Assembly: GCA_020053155.1 (NCBI GenBank)
Contig: JAGVNS010000057.1
Span: 1-13,730, forward strand
DNA length: 13,730 nucleotides
From: Nitrososphaerota archaeon
GTDB lineage: Archaea > Iainarchaeota > Iainarchaeia > Iainarchaeales > VGJJ01
Direction: 5' to 3'
Every line of letters begins with the position of its first letter. The stretch's first letter is position 1. Of the stretch, positions 1 to 7,935 are shown one piece after another. Made by a program: the position numbers and the translations under genes. The notes under the pieces are model-generated. The model was not told the DNA's origin. It saw only the letters and a program-made list of their open reading frames with translations, and searched no databases.

Positions 1-318
1 GCGCTCGGCCATGGGTTTGTCATATTGGTTGGGAACAAAACACTCTCTACAGTATCCCGCAAACGTTCCCAGCTTTATTTCCTCATCGTGCTGCGCCTGA
101 TTTTTGCATACTACGTTGAAGCTTTCGAAGCGCATGGGCAGGAAACCGAATTTTTTCAATGCCAACGATTCACCCGTGTATCCTATTTTCATGAATTGGA
201 CCATATACACGTTCAGTCCGTGACCCATGGCACGGAATGCAAGTCCAAGTGAAGCGGTTGTTTTTCCTTTTCCATTGCCCGTGTATACGTGTACGAGACC
301 GCGCTCCAATTTTGCCAT
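1..318 (-). CDS. cobO: Cob(I)yrinic acid a,c-diamide adenosyltransferase (CobO/BtuR type), 5' part only
   Basis: Transfers the 5'-deoxyadenosyl group of ATP to cob(I)alamin-type corrinoids, making the adenosyl coenzyme during B12 synthesis or salvage in the cytoplasm. I translated the minus strand from the ATG at 318; 106 codons are open to the window edge, about half of the usual ~170-200 residue family length, so the 3' half is missing. Residues 7-21 contain the family hallmark G-L-V-H-V-Y-T followed by the P-loop GNGKGKTT (14-21); V-Q-F-M-K at 40-44 matches the family V-Q-F-x-K strand. Cysteines at 71, 90 and 93 (the latter two as C-x2-C) are not something I expect in the bacterial enzyme. 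The gene follows the giant gene on the same strand after 105 nt and probably has its own promoter. Other corrinoid-synthesis genes are not visible, so salvage versus de novo synthesis cannot be decided. Family assignment is strong; the subfamily is not determined. Confidence 0.93.
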   Translation of the reverse strand, partial: MAKLERGLVHVYTGNGKGKTTASLGLAFRAMGHGLNVYMVQFMKIGYTGESLALKKFGFLPMRFESFNVVCKNQAQHDEEIKLGTFAGYCRECFVPNQYDKPMAER

Positions 319-368
319 TTAAACCAACCCACTAATTATTCAATAGGTAATGGATAGGCGTCCATCCT

Positions 369-377
369 ATTTAACCC
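369..377 (-). promoter_or_regulatory. Candidate TATA box for cobO
   Basis: Read on the minus strand the sequence is GTTAAATAGG in a GC-rich surround. It lies about 54 nt upstream of the cobO ATG, which would give a start site near 346 and a leader of about 28 nt. A weaker AT-rich alternative lies at 333-347, closer to the ATG. Unlike most other genes here, no clean leaderless arrangement is visible, and the leader contains no obvious Shine-Dalgarno core. Confidence 0.35.
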
Positions 378-411
378 GCGTGCTCGCCGAACCGCCGAGG
401 ATGTCTCCCCC

Positions 412-417
412 AAAAAA
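412..417 (-). terminator. Oligo-T terminator of the giant gene
   Basis: A run of six T on the minus strand starts six nucleotides after the TAA stop of the giant gene (stop at 424-426) and has no hairpin in front of it. Archaeal RNA polymerase can terminate on short U-tracts, so this is a plausible termination site. Its efficiency cannot be judged from sequence. Confidence 0.4.
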
Positions 418-423
418 GATACC

Positions 424-3400
424 TTATGGAACGTTCGTGTTATCCCAAATGCGGTAATCTCCTTTTTGGCAGACGAAAACGCTTCCGCCCGAACAATTGG
501 CTTTGGGCGTGCCCACGCAGTCAACTGGGTTTTGGCGGTATTCGACCTGCGCATCGATGGGGTCATTCGTGAGGGGCCCGGGATTGGGTAGGTAGCGCTG
601 CGTTCCTGTGGGATAGGGAACTCCATATTGGGAATAATACCCATATTGGGGCTTGTCCGTGAACAGGGGGCAGAGAGCGTTGGCACTAATTTGGTTGACG
701 ATCCCCAGGGAACTGTTGGGGTATTCGTTAAGCGTCCAAAATCCATCTGGAGAGAATGGGGTTCCCGTGCTCGTACACATGTTACTTGAAAGCGCGGGAA
801 AGGTGGGGGCGTGCAGTACTTGAATGTATTCCGACAATGCTTCCGTATTCCAATACACGATGGTTTTCTCGTTTTGCGTGGAAATGCACGTCAATCCTTT
901 CTTGCTCCCCGGAGTCGTTTCGGTGGCAATCAATCCGCGCATCCCATAAATGTCAATGGCGGTTAAAAGAGTGGTATAAAGAGAATCATTGTTTCCAATG
1001 GAAAGGGCAGTGAACCCTTCCTCATCCAACACCACGTTTCCTACTGCCAATTTTCCCACGGGATAACTTTCACTCAATTTGTTACAGGCCATTTTGATGG
1101 AATATTCGTTGAAGACTTGGGAGGTGGCATCCAAGTAGAACGTGGTCGTCATATAGGACTTGTTCGCAACTCCTCCATTGGAATGAAATCCGAACGCATT
1201 CGTGTCAAACAGACCAAGCTCGAGATTACACGATTCCTCTACCGGATTCTGGTCTCCCATTACACTATTTGCAAAAGTATTCCCTCCCGCATCCGTACAA
1301 ATGTTGCACTTGGCGGGATCCACGCACCCGGGGGTGGGTTTCTTTAGTACCGAAGCGATGGGCGCCCATTTGGCCAATGGACCTTCCAAAGTAGGATAGT
1401 TAATGAACTTTCCACCCGCACTCTGCTTAATCGCATAATACAGATCCCCATTTCCCCCATTGTCACTCGACCATTCCGCAAGTATGGGGACCGGAAAAGA
1501 AGGGCTTACGTTGAATGTTCCCGCGGAACGATCAATTTCCAACAGCACGCCGCGTTTTGTTCCCGCATTCAACCCTAAAAAGTCGGGGGGAGAAGCCACG
1601 TTGAACGTATTCAGGGCCGTGTTCCCGGGGGCATTCGCATACGTGTCAAGTGGAATGCCAGGTGTTTCAGTCAAACGGACGTTATTTTTTCCCGTGAAGG
1701 CCGTTCCATATCCTGAACGATGAAAAGCAAGTGAATCCTCATCCAGCCCCACCAATCCATCAAATGGTATTTCATAAAAATCAGAATAATTCGGCAAGTT
1801 GGAAGCATTGGACAGGGGGGTGAGTGTCACCGTAATATTGGCGGAGGGCAATCCCCCCGCAAAAAAGCTATCAGGAACCGTTTCGGATGCGTATGAAATG
1901 CTCACGCGATACAATCCCGAATAGGGAAGGGTGGTGGTGTCGGGGTATCCTTCTATTTCAAATGTCAAGCGATTTTGAATGGGATCAAAGTAATCCTTCC
2001 ACGCTCCGCCACCGGAAAGGATGTCTTTGAAATAATCAGGCGCATCCACAAAGATTAGAGTAGTGGCGTTCTCGACAAAGTCAGTACGCAGGTCATCGTT
2101 GTAATTGTCACGAATGAGATAGGTATCAAAATTGCTTAGGAATGGGGCTTGCGCTGTTTGCTCAGAAGTAGCATTGGGAGCGAGGGCTTCATCCAATGCA
2201 TTGAGTTTTTTAGCGAGGGAAATGAGGAATTGCGTTCCGTCACAATACACAAAATTCCCGTCCTGGGGAGCGGGCTTCTGATCACACATATTCCATTCCA
2301 CATCGTTCCAATTCCATCTAAACCACACTTTAGGCAGGACATCAAGTCCTGTTTTCCCCACTTCCCCATTTTCACCAATACAAACATTCGCAGGATTCGC
2401 GGAGAGTTTCACTGCTATATCTTGCCCATCAATCGGATAGAGGTATTGGGCTAAGCGTTGGGAGACTTTGTTGTTTTGAGTCTGCTCCAGCGCATCAGGG
2501 GATGGGGACTGGGCGTTTTTTCCCGTAAACGTGAAATGGGAGAAATCAAGCGCTTCTACGATTCCTTGCGGACTCGTATTTTTGGTCGCGTCGGCAAAGC
2601 GCTGCATGAGTTCAATCGCATCATTTTGAGTTTGATTCCCATACGCTTGTTTGGAGGTTGATTCGATGGGAGTCACGTACAATACGGCTCCCTTGATGGA
2701 CCCCCCCAGTGCATTGTTCAACGCATCCGTTGCGGCATCCACTAGGGATTCTTCCTTGCTTCCTTTCCATGCGTCGCTTTGGGCCAGTGGTCCCAACCCG
2801 TAGGGTTTGTTGTCCGTCACCACAATCATCAATCGTTGGTTGTGTTGCCAAAACGGATTACTTGACAATACTTTTGCCCCTTGGGCCCAAAACTCATTGC
2901 TATCCACGGCGGGATCATAGTCGGGAGGGTTGGAAACCGACACCACTTCTACATTCAACAAATCGCCACACGGAAGGGGGGGATTGCTTATTTTGGCATA
3001 CTCCGCGGGTTTGTTCATCAAGAATACTTTGTAGTTGACGGTGGCCCCGCTGTAATACTCGATTCCATTTTTGAGATTGGAAAGAGTGGAACATAAACCA
3101 TTCTGCAAATATTGTTTGGTAGACCCACCCCCTTGCGTTAAATCCAATGCGTTGAGCAGGGTAGAAGAGGATGTATCTACCAACACCCCCACGTCCACGC
3201 TCAAATCCCCCAGAGTGGGGGTCACGTAGTCTTTCAATGAAATCGTTCCGTAATGCTCACCCACCAAATTGACGTTTTCAATAATGAGCGATTGTTGATT
3301 TTGAGGAGTGGTTTCAGGCAAGTCAAACCCAACGAATTGGGCATACACGTCCAAGTCTTTTACAAATACCCTTACTTGGGGGTTGCTCGAATACGTTTTC

Positions 3401-6400
3401 AAATACGCGCTCTTCAAGTGCTCAATCCCGCTCGCGTTTGACAGGATGTCGGCCACTTTCCCCGCGATGGTTCCAATCTTTCGCGGGATGGCATAATCAA
3501 GGGAAGGATACACTACTGCATCTTGTTGGGGTCCTTCTTCAGGAAACACAAATGTCCCATTTACGACTTCCCCATACTCATTCGAGCTGCTCAAAGGAAT
3601 CCCATACAATGGGTTGAGGTAAAACGCTTGAGATACCTCCCCTTGGTCATAGGAAAGGGAGCGCCAATCGTTATCGGTGAGGACGGAATCCTTGTACATG
3701 ACTGTAAGCCAATGGTTCTGATTGTCCGCTTGCTGGATGAAAATCTGGATGGAATGCGGGCCCGGGGCTAACTCCAAACCAGTGATGGAATTGTCACAGT
3801 TCGGATGGAGAATGCTTTGACGCAACACCCCGTCAATCAGAACAGACAATGAATCAATGTTGCCGGACTGCACGCACAGATTGTCCACGTTCACGTGTTC
3901 TTTAGCGATGAGCGTGGTCTCGAATAAGAGGGACTGCACCCCCTTGTGCGAATAAGGAAATGCGGCGGGAACGCTATAATTGCTGTGCTCCAAGAACCAG
4001 GAATCCGACTTCTCTTCTTTTGCATAGGAATCTCGAATGAGTGTATAATATCCATTCACCAGGTCGGGGGTGTCGCTGTACGCGAGATTCTTGAAATACT
4101 CCTTCTTATCGAAGAACGTGGTGCCGTTGGGCATCTCGTACCTGAACCAGTTCCCATCATCCAATGCCGGGTATTTGGTGAAATCATTGGCGTTCACATC
4201 CGGGCTGTTGGAATGATTGTAGTCCAACTCCACCTGCCAATCGAATGTGATGGGAGCACCGGGGTTTTTCATTTGGGGAGTGAGAATGGGGGGAACGGCC
4301 TGCGCATACACGCCGGGCACGCTTAGTTGTACGGAAGGATAAAACGAGTCATGAACCAGGGGGTTACAATTGTTTTGGATCGTGGTGGCATCGCTTCCAT
4401 CCGTCAAATCAAAAACGTATTTTTGGATGTTCAAACAATCACTTGAATCCGAATTCACAATCACATCAATGTTCTGCACCAAAACAAAACTACTTTGACT
4501 GGCATATTTGGCGTACAGGTAGATAGGATAGGCCCCTATACCAAAGGGAGCCGTAACCGTGAGCACCACTTGATCGGTTTCGCCCAGAGAGAGGGTCTGA
4601 GTAGGGGAAATGAGCGTGTTTCCTTTTTTTACCGATACCTGAATGTCCGAACTATACCCCTCCGTGTATATCGTGAGGGGCTCCAAACAATCCTGTGATT
4701 GAAGGGTCAGTTTTCCTTCCATTCCAGGCACAAAAGAAAGAAAGCTTGGATTGGTTGAAATGGAAAGGCAGGAAAAGTCCTGTGAGAAATTGAGGGAGGA
4801 GGAAGAAGTGACGGGAATAGTCTTGCTTCCCGACAAATAACCGGGGGCGGAGGCCGTAATGACGAGTTCGCTCCCCTCCGAAGCGGCGGGAACGCTCGCG
4901 ATGAAAATTCCGTTTGCAGTTTCCGTGAAGGAAATGGAATCCCCAATCGGATTTCCGGTCGAATCATGCAATTGTCCGGAAAGTTGGATGGCATTGGCAC
5001 TCGTTGTTAATGGAATACCGGCATTGTCCAATCCCACTACTTGCACCACTTGGTCCTCTTGACCGGGAATCAAATAGCTCGGACTTGCGCTGAGAAAAAT
5101 TTGTTGTTCAGGTGTTACGTAGAAATTCAAAATGAATTGAGTGGGCTGTTTTCCCAATCCAACGTTTTTGAGCGTGGTAATGAGTTTGGAGCACTGCGTC
5201 AGGGACCCCGAACACATTTGAGAAGCACTGAACGTAATACTTCCCCCCACCGATTTTCCATTTTGGAATCCAGGGAGGTTGGCCGAAGGAGGGGTTGGAG
5301 CGAGCGACCCTTCTCCCTTGAAATCCGCTGTCGCGGTAGGATAGTCCTGCCCTGCCACATTCGTAATCACATACTCCAACACGTACTTTTGATTCTGCTC
5401 AATCGCAATGACCTGGCTCCCACTCACTTGCTTTTTTTCCGTACTCCCTTGCTCTGAAAGAATGAAAATGGCCGCGAAATCCTCTTGGGGGGGAAGGAGG
5501 GCACCTACCGTAAAGGTCTCCTCGTACAACGCAGATGTTTGGGCGCTGCTTTTGGATTGATAGTTTATTTTCAATGGAGAATTGGGTGCGGCAAATGGGT
5601 TGATTTTGACGAGGGCAATGAACTCATAGGCTCCACTATTTACGTCTCCCAAATCATTAAGGGAAATTTTTGCATTTGTTCCTGAACCAACTGGGTTTTT
5701 GGGTGCAAACTCATTGGATGGGGTGTAAGTAGTGTAGAATGATACCCCTCCTTTCGCCACTTGAGCACCGACAATACTGCCCGCATCACTCTCCAACTGC
5801 GTCAGCGTGGTGCCATTCAATCGCACCACGGCTTTCACCCCATTTTGCGAACTGGGCGTTTTAGTCGAAAAATGGAACGCGTACGTGTTACCCGGAATCA
5901 ATGATGAGGCCAATACGGGGGCGCCTGTTGAGGAAAGTTCATAGATGCTTGTCAATGCCATATCCATAGATGGAGAATTGCTTGTGAGGCTGACTTCAAT
6001 GAGTATTTTGTGCGTGTTGTCCTTGAGGATGTCAAAGGGGACGGAAGAGAAGGGAAGGTAGCCTGATTTCTGCACTTTCACATAAACTTTTTGCCCGGTT
6101 AACACACCCAATGGGGCCACCCCTTGAATGTTGGATGTGCCACCCGCCACAATGGAATCGGTTTGGGCATTCACGATAAATACATTGGCATCCGAAACAA
6201 TTTGATTCTGCTCCGTTTTGACGGTTACCTCCACTAACGCTGAACCAATCTCCAAAGAAATGGGAAGAATGATTATTTGTCCTTTGTTCCCATTCAATTT
6301 TACACTGTCCCCATCCTTATCTGCCGTGCTCGCCGTCGCTTGATACGTTCCCGCGGGAAGGTTTTCATAGCGAGCAATCCCGTTCGTTCCCGTCGCTTTG

Positions 6401-7884
6401 TCCCCGATGATGAATCCATTCACGTCGGGCGTGTACAAATGGGTCTGTGCTCCCGTAACTGGAAAACCAATCTCATCTATTACTTTCACATCCGCAATGA
6501 CCGCGTTAGAAATGCTTCCATTGGCATTCTTGGGTTGCACAGGTTCAAGGAGAATGGGAATGGGATTAGGGGAATCCTCCAGCATGATTCCAACCCCGGG
6601 TTGGATGAGCGTAACAAAGTTGGAGTGCGAAACCACCACTTGCGTGTTCCCATTGAAATCCCCTTGAGGAGTGTTTACCACCCCATTCGAGTCCGTGGTA
6701 TAGGTTCCCTCTTCGATGTATTTTCCCTGTCCCGTCTGAATGAAAAAAGAAACGCTTGCCCCCAGAATGGGAAGCTGATTGGTTTGGTTCAACACTTTCA
6801 CAAAGAGTTTTTTTTTCGTGCTACTGGCTGCCAAAGAAAGGTTGACCGTGTTGGTTTCCCCCGCAATCACCTGAACTTCGTTGCTCGTGGTTTGCTTGTA
6901 TCCCGTCTTCACGGCAATCATCACATACTTCCCCGGTAACACATTCTCAAACCGAGATAGTCCCCCCGCGTCCGAAACCAATTGACTCGTTAAAATGTTG
7001 GATCCGACAGGAGGAACTTTATACAGCTTTACCTGCGCTCCCAGAATGGGAGCATTGGCCGCATTCTTGGTGTAGACCTCAATCGTTCCCGCAACGGGAT
7101 TGGGAAGAGTTTGCGAATCGCCATCTAAGTCCGCCGTGGATTGCAATTCGATGACCGTTGTATCACCCAAAATGACCTGTGTCTTGGTGACGAAACCATT
7201 CGCTGAAATGGTGACGCTCAACCCGGTACAAGTGGGAGGTTGTTCAATCGTAACGTTCCCACTATACACCGTTTGGGGGGAAGGGGCGGTCCCTGATTGA
7301 CAGGAAAATGCCAAAGAAATAGCCAATGGGGTGGTGAGCCCCACCACCGTGTGGGTTGAATCCTGAATCAAAAGCGTACGCGTTTGGATGGGTAAAACGT
7401 TCGGTTGCAATGAAAAAATCTGCGATTTGTCACTCTCAACTAAAACTTCTTGAGAAAAAGGAGCATATTCCACGGAATCCACTTTCACTTGATACATTCC
7501 GGGGGGAACACTAAATGATACCTCCCCACTTGAATTGGTTGTTTGGATGAGGGGAAATAAATCAACTCCATTTTGGGGCAAGGGCACGCTTCCTGCATCC
7601 AGTGTGACATAAACTCCTTGAACGGGATTTCCATCCACATCATTGAATGTGAGAGAAAGATTCACGTTTTGGGGGGAAAGGGAAATTCCCCCCAACAGCC
7701 CATACAAACCACCCAGCACGAGCACGGCCACAATCGCCAATACCACCCCAAAACTGGGAACGATTTTGTCCAATGGATCAACAATGGAATAAACAGGAAT
7801 GCGCTTCTGCACCGCGTCCAAAAAACCGTAATATCTATCCTCCAACGCAAAATAGGCGTTCGTGAGCGCATCCGAGAGGGGCAT
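424..7884 (-). CDS. Giant single-pass surface protein with Ig/carboxypeptidase-regulatory-like repeats, PA14-like and VWA-like domains
   Basis: I recognise the architecture but not a named protein. From the ATG at 7884 it has about 2,486 residues. Residues 1-43 are a hydrophilic, probably cytoplasmic tail with the segment IPVYSIVDPLDKIVPSF; 46-66 form one hydrophobic helix rich in V, L and G; everything after is predicted extracellular. About 75-640 holds five or more beta-sandwich repeats of carboxypeptidase-regulatory type (pattern D-x-x-G-x-P-V-x-G-A, then G-x-Y near the end). D-x-D-G-D loops occur near 252 and 522. About 640-1150 is Ig-like with sparse cysteines. About 1310-1400 resembles PA14 (VLIDGVL, then LAPGPHSIQIF). 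About 1560-1780 resembles a VWA domain with a D-T-S-S-S MIDAS motif at 1570-1574 and T-D at 1690-1691. The C-terminal part has paired cysteines (2187, 2193, 2196). Sequons N-x-S/T are frequent, as expected for archaeal glycoproteins. An in-frame TTG at 7890 is a possible alternative start, but the TATA spacing favours 7884. A role in adhesion or surface architecture is inferred. Confidence 0.9.
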   Translation of the reverse strand: MPLSDALTNAYFALEDRYYGFLDAVQKRIPVYSIVDPLDKIVPSFGVVLAIVAVLVLGGLYGLLGGISLSPQNVNLSLTFNDVDGNPVQGVYVTLDAGSVPLPQNGVDLFPLIQTTNSSGEVSFSVPPGMYQVKVDSVEYAPFSQEVLVESDKSQIFSLQPNVLPIQTRTLLIQDSTHTVVGLTTPLAISLAFSCQSGTAPSPQTVYSGNVTIEQPPTCTGLSVTISANGFVTKTQVILGDTTVIELQSTADLDGDSQTLPNPVAGTIEVYTKNAANAPILGAQVKLYKVPPVGSNILTSQLVSDAGGLSRFENVLPGKYVMIAVKTGYKQTTSNEVQVIAGETNTVNLSLAASSTKKKLFVKVLNQTNQLPILGASVSFFIQTGQGKYIEEGTYTTDSNGVVNTPQGDFNGNTQVVVSHSNFVTLIQPGVGIMLEDSPNPIPILLEPVQPKNANGSISNAVIADVKVIDEIGFPVTGAQTHLYTPDVNGFIIGDKATGTNGIARYENLPAGTYQATASTADKDGDSVKLNGNKGQIIILPISLEIGSALVEVTVKTEQNQIVSDANVFIVNAQTDSIVAGGTSNIQGVAPLGVLTGQKVYVKVQKSGYLPFSSVPFDILKDNTHKILIEVSLTSNSPSMDMALTSIYELSSTGAPVLASSLIPGNTYAFHFSTKTPSSQNGVKAVVRLNGTTLTQLESDAGSIVGAQVAKGGVSFYTTYTPSNEFAPKNPVGSGTNAKISLNDLGDVNSGAYEFIALVKINPFAAPNSPLKINYQSKSSAQTSALYEETFTVGALLPPQEDFAAIFILSEQGSTEKKQVSGSQVIAIEQNQKYVLEYVITNVAGQDYPTATADFKGEGSLAPTPPSANLPGFQNGKSVGGSITFSASQMCSGSLTQCSKLITTLKNVGLGKQPTQFILNFYVTPEQQIFLSASPSYLIPGQEDQVVQVVGLDNAGIPLTTSANAIQLSGQLHDSTGNPIGDSISFTETANGIFIASVPAASEGSELVITASAPGYLSGSKTIPVTSSSSLNFSQDFSCLSISTNPSFLSFVPGMEGKLTLQSQDCLEPLTIYTEGYSSDIQVSVKKGNTLISPTQTLSLGETDQVVLTVTAPFGIGAYPIYLYAKYASQSSFVLVQNIDVIVNSDSSDCLNIQKYVFDLTDGSDATTIQNNCNPLVHDSFYPSVQLSVPGVYAQAVPPILTPQMKNPGAPITFDWQVELDYNHSNSPDVNANDFTKYPALDDGNWFRYEMPNGTTFFDKKEYFKNLAYSDTPDLVNGYYTLIRDSYAKEEKSDSWFLEHSNYSVPAAFPYSHKGVQSLLFETTLIAKEHVNVDNLCVQSGNIDSLSVLIDGVLRQSILHPNCDNSITGLELAPGPHSIQIFIQQADNQNHWLTVMYKDSVLTDNDWRSLSYDQGEVSQAFYLNPLYGIPLSSSNEYGEVVNGTFVFPEEGPQQDAVVYPSLDYAIPRKIGTIAGKVADILSNASGIEHLKSAYLKTYSSNPQVRVFVKDLDVYAQFVGFDLPETTPQNQQSLIIENVNLVGEHYGTISLKDYVTPTLGDLSVDVGVLVDTSSSTLLNALDLTQGGGSTKQYLQNGLCSTLSNLKNGIEYYSGATVNYKVFLMNKPAEYAKISNPPLPCGDLLNVEVVSVSNPPDYDPAVDSNEFWAQGAKVLSSNPFWQHNQRLMIVVTDNKPYGLGPLAQSDAWKGSKEESLVDAATDALNNALGGSIKGAVLYVTPIESTSKQAYGNQTQNDAIELMQRFADATKNTSPQGIVEALDFSHFTFTGKNAQSPSPDALEQTQNNKVSQRLAQYLYPIDGQDIAVKLSANPANVCIGENGEVGKTGLDVLPKVWFRWNWNDVEWNMCDQKPAPQDGNFVYCDGTQFLISLAKKLNALDEALAPNATSEQTAQAPFLSNFDTYLIRDNYNDDLRTDFVENATTLIFVDAPDYFKDILSGGGAWKDYFDPIQNRLTFEIEGYPDTTTLPYSGLYRVSISYASETVPDSFFAGGLPSANITVTLTPLSNASNLPNYSDFYEIPFDGLVGLDEDSLAFHRSGYGTAFTGKNNVRLTETPGIPLDTYANAPGNTALNTFNVASPPDFLGLNAGTKRGVLLEIDRSAGTFNVSPSFPVPILAEWSSDNGGNGDLYYAIKQSAGGKFINYPTLEGPLAKWAPIASVLKKPTPGCVDPAKCNICTDAGGNTFANSVMGDQNPVEESCNLELGLFDTNAFGFHSNGGVANKSYMTTTFYLDATSQVFNEYSIKMACNKLSESYPVGKLAVGNVVLDEEGFTALSIGNNDSLYTTLLTAIDIYGMRGLIATETTPGSKKGLTCISTQNEKTIVYWNTEALSEYIQVLHAPTFPALSSNMCTSTGTPFSPDGFWTLNEYPNSSLGIVNQISANALCPLFTDKPQYGYYSQYGVPYPTGTQRYLPNPGPLTNDPIDAQVEYRQNPVDCVGTPKANCSGGSVFVCQKGDYRIWDNTNVP

Positions 7885-7904
7885 TTCCAAACCAAGGTCT
7901 CACG

Positions 7905-7914
7905 ATTTATAAAA
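7905..7914 (-). promoter_or_regulatory. TATA box of the giant gene, leaderless layout
   Basis: The minus strand reads TTTATAAA, centred near 7909.5. That is about 25-26 nt upstream of the ATG at 7884, the usual archaeal TATA-to-start-site distance, so the transcript should begin at or within a few nucleotides of that ATG. This argues for the ATG at 7884 over the TTG at 7890. The element sits in the 51-nt gap after the exonuclease stop codon, so the giant gene has its own promoter. Confidence 0.65.
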
Positions 7915-7935
7915 GAGGGGGCAATGGAGCGAAAA

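Noticed and set aside
350..365. A small inverted repeat ATGGA/TCCAT between the giant gene and cobO
   Set aside because: A 5-bp stem with a 6-nt loop is within chance expectation and is not followed by a T-run, so I do not call a hairpin terminator or operator.
336..746. A 136-codon minus-strand frame overlapping the 3' end of the giant gene
   Set aside because: It is an out-of-frame shadow with low-complexity composition (many T, S, P and R), while the giant frame shows coherent secreted-protein composition through the same bases.
6277..6939. A 220-codon open frame on the plus strand, antisense to the giant gene
   Set aside because: It lies wholly within the repeat region of the giant gene, its translation is rich in R, H and N with no recognisable domain, and no promoter or ribosome-binding site precedes it. 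The giant frame is clearly the coding one.
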